NCBI GenBank assembly: GCA_964017045.1
Contig: OZ024808.1
Span: 11,438,284 to 11,502,283 of the forward strand
From: Omphiscola glabra
Taxonomy: Eukaryota > Mollusca > Gastropoda > Lymnaeidae
DNA: 64,000 bases
Direction of reading: 5' to 3'
Below are positions 51,875 to 61,695 of this stretch, one piece after another; position 1 is the first letter of the stretch, and each line of letters starts with the position of its first letter. The notes below the pieces were generated by a model, which saw only the letters and a list, made by a program, of their open reading frames with translations, had not been told where the DNA came from and did not search any database. The position numbers and the translations under genes were made by a program.

Positions 51875-53227
51875 TATGTCCCTTAGGCCATGGACCGTTG
51901 GGGCGCCACAGATGACATGAAAACTTTCCTTCTCCATTTCCTCTCGGTCTTATGCACTACGCATAGCATCGCCTAGTTTTAATCCCGTCCTCTCTTTGAT
52001 GTTATCTTCCCATCTTTTTCCTCTGTTTTCCTCTTCTTCTCCCTCCTCTAGTTGTGCCCTGCATGATTTCTTTGGCGAGCCCTTGCTTTCTGGTCACGTG
52101 GCCATACCACTCAAATTTGCTCTTTTTTACAGACACTAGGAGACCTACACATCAGCTGATCCCCATTGTGATACGGAATACTTAAGAATCGCTCTAGCAA
52201 GGTTAGATTTTTTTACAAGACACTCCGCGAGTCCCTACGCTGAATAGGAAATGTGCTTTCAGCAAGCGTAAAAAAAACATTTTCATAAGACCGGTAGTTA
52301 GTAATGTTTACGAGCCGTAATCTGGTTTCGGCAAATTTAATCTGCTTCAAGATTTGGCTCGTTAGATGAACACTACGTAACATTCCGTAACACTACGTAA
52401 CAACGGATTGAAAACGAGTAGTATGCAAAGGAAAAAAAAAACGATACCAAAGAGAGTGATTATGGGGCCTACTATTGTGTTTATATAAAAATGCACAATC
52501 AAATATACATGAACAAACAAACAAAAAACTACTCTATTCACTTACAGCACAGCACGGGAAAAAGAAAACTCCTTGACAAAATATACAAATATTAATATAC
52601 CCACACAAAAGTGTAAAGTCGTGAAAGATTCCTATGAAGTACATTAACTCTCGTTACATGTATCATGTCTACGAAATCTCGCTCGGCTCGGAAAGCTTAA
52701 TTATAGGGAGGGAGTAGGAACCCTCCAGAAAAGAAATTCTAGGAATTGCATCACCGCGAGCGCATCCTTAACATCCACTTATGAAAAAGGCGAACGTTAA
52801 TAACCTTTTCCCAATCAAGGGAGGGTTGGGTGGTGGTAGAGCGCTGCTCATTTAATCGGTGACGTTAATATCAAAACAAAGGGAAAAAAAAGAAGAAGAA
52901 AAAAAGGGGGGGGGGTAGGTTGTGAGGGCTGCAGCATTATGTTGAATCAAAATTAGTTCAACACACATGCTATAACAGTATGCGCACCAATTCTCACAGC
53001 ATGGAAACAATTTCATATCTGAACCAATTACCATCCCGGTATAGAAAAAAATCTGACATCTGAATTATTTACCATCACGGCATAGAAACAATCTTACATC
53101 TGAACCATCTACCACCCATAACGCCTTACCTTCTGTACGTCTCACTGGTTGGCCTCTGTCTCTGCTCATAAGGGTATCCCATTGACCTGCTGGATATGAT
53201 ATCCATACATGTTTCAGCGCTGTTCAT
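43067..53227 (-). CDS. TNF superfamily ligand, gene C (8 coding exons, about 319 aa)
   Basis: Most diverged of the three tandem TNF ligand genes. Coding exons: 53227-53130 (or from 53356), 49063-48964, 48102-47932, 47424-47397, 46300-46190, 45214-45015, 44198-44087, 43206-43067. The joined length is 960 nt with a TGA stop and the same intron phases as A and B. It encodes a short tail, a membrane segment (IVLALGVTSIVICLIVLQI), a stalk with CVDC and RCC, and a TNF homology domain with SPASAHRRLYPP, GLYYVYSSINFRPE and SFAGVTMLGL. It lacks the TGC cysteine of A and B in exon 7, where that exon is 9 bp shorter, but keeps HPC and TCCDDC. NRT in exon 7 is a possible N-glycosylation site. Start uncertain: ATG 53227 gives a 33-residue tail, and an in-frame ATG at 53356 gives 43 more residues that look unlike the other tails. 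Confidence 0.84.
43757..44086. repeat. array flush with gene C exon 7 donor
   Basis: Tandem units starting from the donor. The outer, diverged units (43757-43900) have TTACCAGTAAATCATGTAGC-type sequence, and the inner ones are a near-perfect 31-bp repeat (CAGTAAATCGTGTATAGC, TATAATGACTATA). The real border reads TTACCAGTGAATCGCG (minus strand CACTG|GTAA), so the unit derives from the exon 7/intron 7 junction. Confidence 0.92.
44288..44800. repeat. 31-33 bp minisatellite in gene C intron 6
   Basis: About 16 copies of CTGTGTACACATCAATATGG plus ATTAAGTTCAGC, differing mainly at TTCAAC/TCCAGC/TTCAGC. It starts about 90 bp upstream of the exon 7 acceptor. Reading frames through it are artefacts. 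Confidence 0.93.
44925..44996. repeat. CT and CA microsatellites beside gene C exon 6 donor
   Basis: CT repeat (44928-44980) followed by ACACACAC, ending about 18 bp from the exon 6 donor at 45014. The transcript strand is therefore GU- and GA-rich. Confidence 0.95.
45223..45421. repeat. 16-bp array abutting gene C exon 6 acceptor
   Basis: About 12 copies of AAGAAAAGTAAGTGTT beginning seven bases from the acceptor (45215-45216). In transcript sense each unit is AACACTTACTTTTCTT, giving a CTTAAC branch-point-like motif and a pyrimidine run in every copy. Confidence 0.93.
45421..46189. other. gene C intron 5
   Basis: Holds a GA microsatellite (45630-45697) and a TA run (46037-46060). Nothing else recognised. 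Confidence 0.5.
46301..47396. other. gene C intron 4
   Basis: Contains C-runs at 46684-46702 and 47012-47033 and a T/G-rich stretch near 47270-47305. No element recognised. The short open frames here show no family similarity. Confidence 0.4.
48550..48990. repeat. duplicated exon 2/donor junction of gene C
   Basis: The true junction (exon end 48964 onward, CTTACTTTATACGCCCTGCC) has a copy about 103 bp away at 48857-48886 (CTTACTATATACGCCCTGCC). Flanking sequence (AGACATGATAGTTTCTAAGA) is shared with 48579-48599, and a decayed third junction lies at about 48555-48580. The hAT element interrupts one copy. Confidence 0.8.
48648..48844. mobile_element. nonautonomous hAT transposon, second family
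   Basis: 197 bp with inverted ends CAGGCCTGCACA and TGTGCAGGCCTG and several CGGCCCGC motifs inside. Flanked by ATTTAAAG (48640-48647) and CTTTAAAG (48845-48852), an 8-bp duplication with one mismatch. It is inserted in a duplicated copy of the gene C exon 2 donor region, in gene C intron 2. Confidence 0.87.
49297..49366. repeat. TA microsatellite
   Basis: Imperfect TA/TG dinucleotide repeat in gene C intron 1. Confidence 0.95.
49376..49639 (+). other. unidentified open segment fused to LINE fragment
   Basis: The open frame that covers the LINE fragment starts here with LLSRLKSHTDQLIKISLTQL and KERRHDLAKGDMKRILRKV, which does not look like LINE sequence I know. It could be a captured exon fragment or another transposon. 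I cannot assign it. Confidence 0.4.
49640..50322 (+). mobile_element. CR1/L2-like LINE 3' fragment (copy 2)
   Basis: Best-preserved copy in the window: an open frame to 50068 with LEKLQKVQNSAARLVLKAKK, LHSLHWLPVQARIDYKR, CPSYLTELFSVYSPLRQLRS, RSFSYCAPKQWNSLPLHIRN and FKTALKTHLFKLYYPD, the usual C-terminal region after the RT domain. The 3' UTR ends in GTACAGCGCGGTGAGCC, GGTACCGCGCAATATAAAAC and an AAT microsatellite. It is 5' truncated and antisense to gene C within intron 1. Confidence 0.88.
50440..50600. repeat. 43-bp tandem repeat, about 3-4 copies
   Basis: Repeats of ATTCAAAAGGTGTGCCTCCT followed by ATAATTCCATGGCTCAGATC in gene C intron 1. Confidence 0.9.
51135..51740 (+). mobile_element. 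non-LTR retrotransposon 3' fragment (jockey/CR1 group)
   Basis: Open from 51135 to 51596 with FVRPLLDYASSVWDP, LEAVQRRAALFVLNRYRN, ETLGWSLLEERRRQSRLSMI and FLPKTIRDWNKLPKGTVE, the region after the RT domain in jockey/CR1-group ORF2. The 3' UTR (51597-51720) matches 9117-9257, and an AGAAGAAGAAG tail follows. 5' truncated; the RT active site is absent. Confidence 0.85.
51838..52142 (-). mobile_element. RTE-like LINE 3' fragment (same family as 8.2 kb)
   Basis: Matches 8165-8440 on the minus strand, including GGGGCGCCACAGATGACATG, CATAGCATCGCCTAGTT and TTTCTGGTCACGTGGCC. Its 3' end carries a longer ATG/CAT trinucleotide tail (51841-51873). Many substitutions and frameshifts. It lies in gene C intron 1, sense to the gene. 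Confidence 0.88.
53005..53122. repeat. 40-bp repeat close to gene C exon 1 donor
   Basis: About 2.5 copies of TCTGAACCAATTACCATC plus CGGTATAGAAAC, ending within about ten bases of the donor at 53129. Confidence 0.75.
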
Positions 53228-53469
53228 CTCATTCAGGCCACGCCTTCCAGCACAGAGAATTATTTCCCCTGTGTTACGAACGTCGGTTTGGGCAGTAAGC
53301 GAGATACTACACCTGTGATTAGAAGTCGTGACAACACTAACTATCGCAGTTTCCACGAACGTCTGTTGGTCAACAAAATAGGAGAGATGTAATTAATGAA
53401 AAAAAATTAAAAGATTTGAGGTGACCATTACGAAGATTTGACTAACAGACAAGGAAAATAAGGGAAAAC

Positions 53470-53750
53470 GTTTTTTGTCTTAAATCCTTCACATTAACTT
53501 CGTTTCTGTTTGTAGCTGGCTTATCGACTAACTTCCTGTCAAGCTATCGAGCTGAAACTTGGCCCATAGACTAATTGCCGATGACAACACATTCTAACAA
53601 TTTTTTTAGCCCCCATCCCCCCAACCTCAAAAAGCCGTTTTTAATGTTTTATCAAGGGGATCATGAAGGAAAATTCCCGAAAACTGCGCTAAATGAGAAT
53701 CTTTTTTTAACAAAATATCGCAGGTGCGTTTGGTGCGTAATATGTTAATT
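53470..53750 (-). repeat. dispersed repeat (copy 2, inverted)
   Basis: Inverted relative to 19160-19446 and 57920-58140. It contains GAGCTGAAACTTGGCCCATAGAC and GCGTTTGGTGCGTAAT, the latter matching 57477-57492 in inverse. Confidence 0.6.
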
Positions 53751-53908
53751 TTTTTCTCTCAAATATTTGATGAAATAGATCTGCGATGTAAAAACTGTTG
53801 GGTCGTTGTAATATTACTATAGTTCAAGGACGTGAAAAAAAACGCGGTTGCGCGCCTTGGTTGGGAGGGGAGAGGAGGGGTGGGGCACTAATTGGGATTC
53901 TTATAAAG

Positions 53909-54114
53909 CAGTGGTTCTCAACCATCCTATTGCCGCGACCCTCTAATACAGTTCCCCGTGTTGTGGCGACCCCAAGCCACAAAATATTTTCGTTGCTGCT
54001 TCATTACTGTAGAGTATATGTTTTTTTCCGATAGTATTAGGTGACCCCTGTGAAACGATCCTTCGACCCCCCCCCCCCCCAAAGAGATCGCGACCCCCAG
54101 GTTGAGAACCGCTG
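53909..54114. mobile_element. SPIN-like hAT transposon (copy 2)
   Basis: 206 bp, starting CAGTGGTTCTCAACC and ending GGTTGAGAACCGCTG, perfect over these 15 bases apart from one position. It is flanked by TTATAAAG and TAATAACG, a degraded 8-bp target duplication (6 of 8). The interior includes TTTTCGTTGCTGCTTCAT, and a C-run has expanded at 54067-54080. Confidence 0.88.
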
Positions 54115-54122
54115 TAATAACG

Positions 54123-54456
54123 TGTGTCACTTGTATGAATGTATTGTCAAATTTTCATAAATGATTTATACGAAAAATTTTGTTTTTGGGGTGTTGATTA
54201 ATCTATTTGTTTTGTTTTTGTTCTTCCATAAAGAAAGATGCGCATCAGTTGATTTATTTCCTCATGAAAGTCTTCCTCTTATTTCTGGTCGGGTAGAAAC
54301 CAGTCGTGCCCTCGATATTGAACGTTTTGTGATGTGTACATCCAACATATCAGAGAGGCTAGAACATCAGTCTTCAGGGTTAAGGGCTAGTGCGCATTTT
54401 TAAACACAGTATAGTCAACATCCAGAACTAAGGGGGGGAAAAACTAATACCCGGGA
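54123..54456. other. unassigned sequence upstream of LINE copy 3
   Basis: A short plus-strand frame (54161-54403) is open but resembles nothing I recognise; probably part of an older repeat. Confidence 0.35.
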
Positions 54457-54539
54457 ATTTACATCATAAATAACATCCAGGTGTGAGGAAAAAATTTAAC
54501 TAATATCAAGGAATTTAAGGAAAGAACTAACTAATATTT

Positions 54540-54683
54540 TATTATTATTATTATTATTTGTTTTATATAGCGCGGTACCTCAGCCTAGGGCTAGGCTCAC
54601 CGCGCTGTACATAAAAATATTAGAAAAAGAGACATAATCGTGACAATAACATAAAATACATGTATGTAATAAAGAACAGATGT
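54540..54683 (-). mobile_element. CR1/L2-like LINE (copy 3), 3' part
   Basis: 3' end of the element split by the LINE at 54684-56302: ATT microsatellite (54537-54557), GCGCGGTACCTCAGCC, then CGCGCTGTACATAAAAATAT. It matches 50200-50310 in inverse orientation. Confidence 0.88.
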
Positions 54684-56302
54684 GCTGGGAACAGAGACAG
54701 CTACCACAAGAGTTGAAAGATGCAAACATTGTTACATTGTACAAGAACAAAGGAGACAAGAGTGACTGCAACAACTATCGTGGAATCTTCCTTCTTAGCA
54801 TAGTTGGAAAGGCCTTCGCCCGAGTTGCATTAACACGCTTACAGACCCTAGCATCGCGTGTACTCCCAGAATCGCAATGTGGCTTTCGAGCCGGTAGGTC
54901 AACCATAGACATGATCTTCTCTCTGCGCCAGCTGCAGGAGAAATGCAGGGAACAACATATGCCTCTATACATCGCGTTTGTCGACCTCACTAAAGCTTTT
55001 GATCTTGTCAGCAGAAGCGGCCTCTTCCAGATCCTAAAAAAAATAGGCTGCCCTGCACGTCTGCTTAACATCATCGAGCAGTTCCACTATAACATGCAGG
55101 GCACAGTATGCTATGACGGTGCCACCTCAGAAGCTTTTCCAGTAAGTAGTGGAGTAAAGCAAGGCTGCGTGCTAGCTCCTACTTTATTTGCAATCTTCTT
55201 CTCCATCTTACTCCAGTATGCCTTCAAGAACAACAGCGATGGGATATACATTCACACTAGAGCAGACGGGAGATTGTTCAACATTGCGCGCCTTAGAGCT
55301 AAGACCAAAATAAGAAAGGTCATGCTACGTGAGCTCTTATTTGCAGATGACGCCGCTTTAGTATCTCACTCAGCAGACGGCCTGCAGAGCCTTGTATCCA
55401 GTTTATCCGCTGCCTGCAATAGTTTGGCATGATCATCAGCTTAAAGAAAACCAACATTATGGCTCAGGACGCTGACTCTCCCCCTACTATCTCCATCGAC
55501 GACTGCGACTTGGATGCTGTTGACAGATTCACATATCTAGGGTCGAACATTTCGAGCACCCTCTCAATGGAGGATGAGATAAGTGGTAGAATAGGGAAGG
55601 CCGCAACTGTCATGGCGAGACTGAAGAAAAGAGTCTGGTCCAATGCCAAGCTCACAACAAGAACTAAGCTTCAGGTATACCAGGCCTGCGTACTGAGCAC
55701 ACTCCTCTATGGATGTGAGTCTTGGACCACATACAACAGGCACGAAAAAAGGCTCAATGGCTTCCACCTCAGATGCCTGCGCCGCATCCTTGACATCAAA
55801 TGGCAGGAAAAAGTCCCCAACACGGATGTCCTGTCTCAAACAAATATGTGCAGCGTCCAAGCCCTTTTAATCCAAATACGCCTCCGCTGGCTTGGGCACG
55901 TCAAGCGAATGCAACCTGGTCGCATACCTAAGGACGTGCTGTACAGCGAGCTGGCGACAGGGAAAAGGTCAGTTGGACGGCCTCGTCTCAGATACATAGA
56001 CATTTGCAAAAGAGATATGAAGGCGGCTAACATCAACATCTCAAATTGGGAGGACCTGGCGGAGGATCGATCCACATGGCGGGGCATCGTGAAGGAAGGA
56101 TCACTACATGCCGAGGAGCTCTACAGGGCGGAAGCAGCTGTGAAGAGAGCGCGGAAAAAGGCAAGAAAACACTACTCCACCGCATTCGTGTGCGGGACAT
56201 GCACAAGAGACTGCCATTCAAGGATCGGTCTCATTAGCCACACGAAGAGCTGCAACCAGACAAGATAATCTATCGTCTCTCGTAGACGGAAAGATGCCAT
56301 AC
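54684..56302 (+). mobile_element. 5'-truncated LINE with RT domain and C-terminal finger
   Basis: 1619 bp flanked by a perfect 16-bp target duplication (54668-54683 and 56303-56318). The frame from 54684 to 55432 has RT motifs: NNYRGIFLLSIVGKAFARV, QCGFRAGRSTIDM, the first catalytic aspartate in AFVDLTKAFD, GVKQGCVLAPTLF and the FADD box in LLFADDAALV. A second frame (55429-56268) continues with RFTYLGSNIS, LLYGCESWTT and GRPRLRYIDICKRD, and ends in the finger CGTCTRDCHSRIGLISHTKSC. The frames are offset by what looks like one lost base near 55425-55430, so this copy is inactive. The endonuclease domain is missing. Confidence 0.92.
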
Positions 56303-56620
56303 AATAAAGAACAGATGTATAGAGACGAAACAAAAACTAATGCATATTCACCCCATCAACCCCAGAACTTTTACATGACAAGCCATGGACGGCGGCCAGC
56401 AGCATCGTTTATCGGTCAGATGTGGGGAATCAGTCGGGGTAGTAGAGTTTAAAGAGATGAGTTTTGAGTGAAGTTTTGAAGGCTGTGATAGTTGATATAT
56501 TGCGAATGTGTAGTGGAAGAGAATTCCATTGTTTGGGGGCACAGTAAGAGAAAGATCTTTCACAGTATGTTTTTGTGCGAGTCTTGGGGACAGAAAGAAT
56601 ACGCCCAGAAATTAACGTCA
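56303..56620 (-). mobile_element. CR1/L2-like LINE (copy 3), coding part
   Basis: Remainder of the interrupted element: the minus-strand frame carries GRILSVPKTRTKTYCERSF, SYCAPKQWNSLPLHIR and FKTSLKTHLFKLYYPD. The match ends near 56605, beyond which sequence resembling 54457-54495 follows (CATAAATAACATCCAG in both), possibly a long target duplication. Confidence 0.85.
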
Positions 56621-57474
56621 TAAATAACATCCAGATGTCAGGAAAAAACTAAGGGCCGGCCTTTAGGATTTGCGACCTGTGCCCTCGCACAGGGCGCCGA
56701 GGGCATAGGGGCGCCTGGGTATACTTCTTTAACAAAAACTCCCCCGATACTTCCTACCTCAAAGGAGCAGATTATGGACGACGACAAAGTGGGTGTGAAA
56801 TTGGAACAAAGAACCGTAGAAAAACTTAACAGTCTAAATTAATGTGCATGTTAAAATGCGTATGGTTAGCTACATGTATAGCGTCATAGCGCGTGCTCTA
56901 CAGCCTGCGTCGTAGTCGGAAAAAGAGCGGAGCCATACAGGGACAGGGAAAGTGGCGCCGAGCGGGTGCTTCCCACAGGGCGAAAGTTTAACTAACGCCG
57001 ACATTGTGTCGTTTAACGGTCAACTTGCTTACAGTAAAGATTCTGTTAAAAGGGAGTTCGGGAGCCCACAAAATATCCACAAACACAAAATGTCCACAAA
57101 ATATCCCTGTTTTTGTTTGGGGGGAGGATATGTTTTAAATTTAAACTTTTATCCACTTTATTATCTTCATGTACGCGATGTGTGAAGTATTCCTTATTTA
57201 GGTATCAAGCGGATTATAATTAGATCTGTGGTTGACAAGAGTGCCAAGGAGCTGAAATTTAAACAGTCTTTACACAGAAAGTCTTTTTAGATTGTTTTTT
57301 TCTTCAAAATTTGATCGAAAATGAATTCACTAAATGTTTAAGATTGTGTTGTAAAAATGTCGAAATCCTTGATATTAATTTATTATTATTTTATTTTACA
57401 ACAATATTCCAATGACCCACCCGCTTTTGCGTCGCGTGTTTGTTTCACCAACGATTTCAGAAAAGCAAAAGAAA

Positions 57475-58140
57475 ATATTACGCACCAAACGCACTTGTGA
57501 TATTTTTTTTTAAGAATCTCACTTATCGCAGCTATTGGGAATTCAATTTCGTGAAATTGGTATTAGAGATTTCCTGTTTTTTACTGTGATCTGATACTTG
57601 TTATAGTTCTTTTTGTCTTGTTTTCTGATGAAGGCTCTAAGCCAGCGTTTCTCAACCTGTGGGTCGCAATCCCTTTGGGGGTCGAATGAGCCTTTCCTAG
57701 GGGTCGCATAAAACCATCAGAAAACGCATATACCCTACAGTTATGAAGTAGCAGCGAAAATAATTTTGTGGTTGGGGGTCGCCACAGCATGAGGAGCTGT
57801 ATTAAAGGCTCACGGCATTGGGAAGGTTGAGAACCACTTCTCTAAGCAGAAACTTCAAACTTTTTTGTCCTGACTATGAATTCAAGCTTAGCATACTTTG
57901 TCCTTATATTTCATCATATTTTCTTCATCTTTCCCTTGCAAAAAACAGGAAAACTGATTTCAGGGGATTGTGGCTGAAAATTTGATAGAATAACTGTGTT
58001 GTCATCCGCAAAGAGTCTATGTGCCAAGTTTCAGATCGATATGACGACGGGAAAGGAGGGGGGGGGGGGGTTACACAATTAGACGTCTGAAGGTGTTGCC
58101 CTAAATACACGAAGAAAAGAGAAGTTAATATAAAGGATTT
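57475..58140 (+). repeat. dispersed repeat (copy 3) with hAT insertion
   Basis: Contains ATTACGCACCAAACGCACTT, and further right GAGTCTATGTGCCAAGTTTC and TTAATATAAAGGATTT, matching copies 1 and 2. The SPIN-like element at 57643-57839 interrupts it. Confidence 0.6.
57643..57839. mobile_element. SPIN-like hAT transposon (copy 3) with perfect TSD
   Basis: 197 bp, starting CAGCGTTTCTCAACCTGTGG and ending GTTGAGAACCACTT. Flanked by CTCTAAGC on both sides (57635-57642 and 57840-57847). Same family as 32890-33080, which it resembles over its whole length. Confidence 0.9.
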
Positions 58141-60919
58141 AAAAAATAGCTCATCTTTGAATCACTTTCTTTGTTATTTTTTTATTTCGTCTAACACCAC
58201 TGCACTGTTGTATAGAAGAAGATTCGAAATTTTTCTCCTTTTAAGAAATTATTTTTGTTTATTATTCCTTGTTAATCGATCAACTATTGAATTCATTTGT
58301 ACATTTTTTAACTGTGTGCCTTCACTGGACGGTGTGCTAATTTTGTGGGGGGTTTTTTCCTTGGACATCACTTGATTTGGGCATTTAGGTTTGGATGAGT
58401 AGGGCGGGGGGGGGGGTCTTTTCTTTTTTTAATTTTTTGGGGATAGAGGAGAGGGGTTGGTGTAAAGGGGGTTGGGGTGGGGGGCAACAGTGCGGGTAAA
58501 CATTGGTTCAGCTTTCGCTCAGGGTGGAATAACCACTGCTTCTAAATTTAACAACGTATCACTATATCAGGCCTGACACAAGGAAGGGCTTCGATCTAGC
58601 CGAAAAATGTAGATTTCCCTTTTCTTTTGTTTTCTGTTTTCGCAAACTCCCAAAGTGAATCACACCCTTGTGATAGGAAATATTTAAACAGCGCTCTAAA
58701 AAGTTATTGTCAACATATTATCTGTTTATAGCTCGAACTGTAGTTGCCATCCTGTTATGTATAAATAACAGACCTAATAAGTTTTGCGCACCGAAAATCG
58801 GAGCATGACTTCAAATGGGGATTTCCCGCTACGGGGGGAGGGGGGCACAGACTGACACATACACAAGAGAAGTTCTTCTTCGAATCCAATATTTGTTGTG
58901 CCACATTATCTATGAAAACCGATCACCACGATTAAATTAAGTATTTTACCATTGGATTAGACATCGATAGGCCTATATTATAGAGTTTTTCTTTAAAATA
59001 TACAAATCTCTGTAAAAGCAAATAATGATTGAATCAGTTGATCTTCCAAGACGGTATATAAATTATACAAAAACTGCTTTATGTTATTGTCTAAAAAATG
59101 AAATATCTTTTCTCAAAATCCTGATGGAGCTTGAGTAAAAAAGTTTTCAACGAAATCCTTTTGTTCCTTAATGGGATCTTTGTTAGTTTACTGTATCGCC
59201 AGGCATTGTATACTTTTTATATTTAAAACTGTGTTATGCGTATAAATAGAATCAGTAAATAAATGTGGCTATAAACAAAAAAATTTGGGGGGTTAATAGA
59301 TAAAAATAAACCTCACAGTTAAAAACAAAGTTTTTTTTTTTTTTAGGAAGCAAAACAAATTCAGATTTTTGTTTAACGTTTTGTAATACAATACATTCAC
59401 AGATTACAAAAAAAGGTTTTTATGTAAACCAAAATTCTTTTCTAATTTATTTTTTACTTCGATTCAGATGAAATGACAAGTAGAGAAGGAGCCTCAGCGT
59501 GGAGCCGCCCCTGGTGATAATAATAAATACAGAGAAAAACAAAAAGCAAACAACAAAGTTAACTTATTTTTTCGTAACCAAACTCTGAAAACAAGCACCT
59601 ACCTATTACATGTGTTCACTACTTCCATCATAGCTTAACAAATGCACCAGATGTCACATTTTTTAAAAAAAATATAACGTTTTGTTATGTCGGGAGTTCC
59701 CGATTATTATTCTTGGAAAATGCAAGTAGATGAGAAAACTGTTAAAAATTAGAAAATACTGTTTCTATTTCGGTTTTGTTGTAACGATAAAAATTGTGAT
59801 GGAACGTCAGGGGGGGGGGGGGGGGGAGTGGTCGAGACACGACTGGAACCGTTCCACTCGACATTTTAGACCAGCGTTTCTCTAAGGTGGTCGGGGGCTG
59901 GCGTCGGGATAATCATAAAGTTAATTTAATTTAAAAAATTGAATTCAATTATACAAAGTTGGCTAATGCGTAGAGGTTAAGGGATAGATTTAGAGTTCAG
60001 GTTAGGTTTAGGGATAGATTTAGTGTTCAGGTTAGGTTTAGGGATAGATTTAGGGTTCAGGTTAGGTTTAGGGATACATTTAGGAAATTTTTTCATTAAT
60101 TTTTAAAACGTTTTATTCTTAATTTTACGGGTCACGGCAATCAAGTCGGCGGCCCTGGTAAAAAACGTGGATGCTATCTCTTTGCATTTACCCAAAAGTT
60201 TTTTAATTTAAAAAAAAATGATTGTTTAAACGTTCTTGTCCATTAATGAATGAAGAAGTAATGAAAAACTAATGAAAACCTAATGAAAAAAATATGGAAA
60301 ACTAATGAAAGACTAATGAAAAACTACGGTTTACTTGAGAGGTCGCAAAACTATAGTATCAAATCTAGTTACAACTTGTAACAAAGGGTTCGTTTCGAAT
60401 TTAAAAAAAATTAATACGTGCATCCATAATAAATGTATACGTGTTTTACTGGGTTAAATTTTGGAAGCAGAACATGCAATACATAATATAAAGTTAGTTG
60501 GACACTTAAGCGGCCTAGTACTATAAGTATCTATAGCGCAGGTTCCCAGCCCATGAGACGTAACATAAAATGAGATTGCGAAGGGATTTATGTGAGGTCA
60601 CGGGCTGAAACATACCAACCCCCATATCTGATTCCCCAGACCTGCTTTTTAAAAAAAAATAATAATTAAAAAAATAATTAATTCCAATTTTTTTAAATAG
60701 CTCATCGGCTCTCTATGGTAAGATCCACATCAGCGCATACAGACTGCGCATGGTTGAAATTATTTCAAGTACTTTTGCCAGCTGCTGCATGTCCAAATGT
60801 TGCCAGAATTTCTTGGGAAAATCAGGTTTCTCTATATCGGTAACATTACAACAACGTGTTACAACCCCACGCCATCCCACCCGCCGAAACAACAAGATAT
60901 ATTGCCCTTCGGGTATGAG
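58141..60919. other. flank without recognised genes
   Basis: Homopolymer-rich sequence with G-runs at 58405-58416 and 59810-59826. A 29-bp GGTTAGGTTTAGGGATAGAT repeat (59985-60085) has about four copies. The TCAAGTCGGCGGCCCTGG near 60143 may be transposon debris. Confidence 0.4.
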
Positions 60920-61695
60920 TCACCCAGTGATAGGCAACCACCCCGTGACAGGCAACTACCCCGTGACAGGCAACTACCCCGTGACAGGCAACTACCCCGT
61001 GACAGGCAACTACCCCGTGACAGGCAACTACCCCGTGACAGGCAACTACCCCGTGACAGGCAACTACCCCGTGACAGGCAACTACCCCGTGACAGGCAAC
61101 TACCCCGTGACAGGCAACTACCCCGTGACAGGCAACTACCCCGTGACAGGCAACTACCCCGTGACAGGCAACTACCCCGTGACAGGCAACTACCCCGTGA
61201 CAGGCAACTACCCCATGACAGGCAACTACCCCGTGATAGGCAACTACCCCGTGATAGGCAACTACCCCGTGACAGGAAACTACCCCGTGACAGGCAACTA
61301 CCCCGTGACAGGCAACTACCCCGTGACAGGCAACTACCCCATGACAGGCAACTACCCCGTGACAGGCAACCACCCCGTGACAGGCAACTACCCCGTGACA
61401 GGCAACTACCCCGTGACAGGCAACTACCCCGTGACAGGCAACCACCCCGTGACAGGCAACCACCCCGTGACAGGCAACTACCCCGTGACAGGCAACCACC
61501 CCGTGACAGGCAACCACCCCGTGACAGGCAACCACCCCGTGACAGGCAACCACCCCGTGACAGGCAACCACCCCGTGACAGGCAACCACCCCGTGACAGG
61601 CAACCACCCCGTGACAGGCAACCACCCCGTGACAGGCAACCACCCCGTGACAGGCAACCACCCCGTGACAGGCAACCACCCCGTGACAGGCAACT
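60920..61695. repeat. 18-bp minisatellite, about 43 copies, open in several frames
   Basis: Unit CCCGTGACAGGCAACTAC/CAC. The 18-bp period keeps frames open: plus-strand NYPVTG hexapeptides, a second plus-strand frame and a minus-strand VVACHG frame. The left half is mostly the TAC form and the right half mostly the CAC form. No splice or start evidence supports translation. Confidence 0.95.

Noticed and set aside
54161..54403. 80-residue open frame
   Set aside because: No recognisable similarity and surrounded by transposon sequence.
59985..60085. Telomere-like GGTTAGGTTTAGGG repeat
   Set aside because: The unit is about 29 bp with only short TTAGGG resemblance and four copies; not telomeric.
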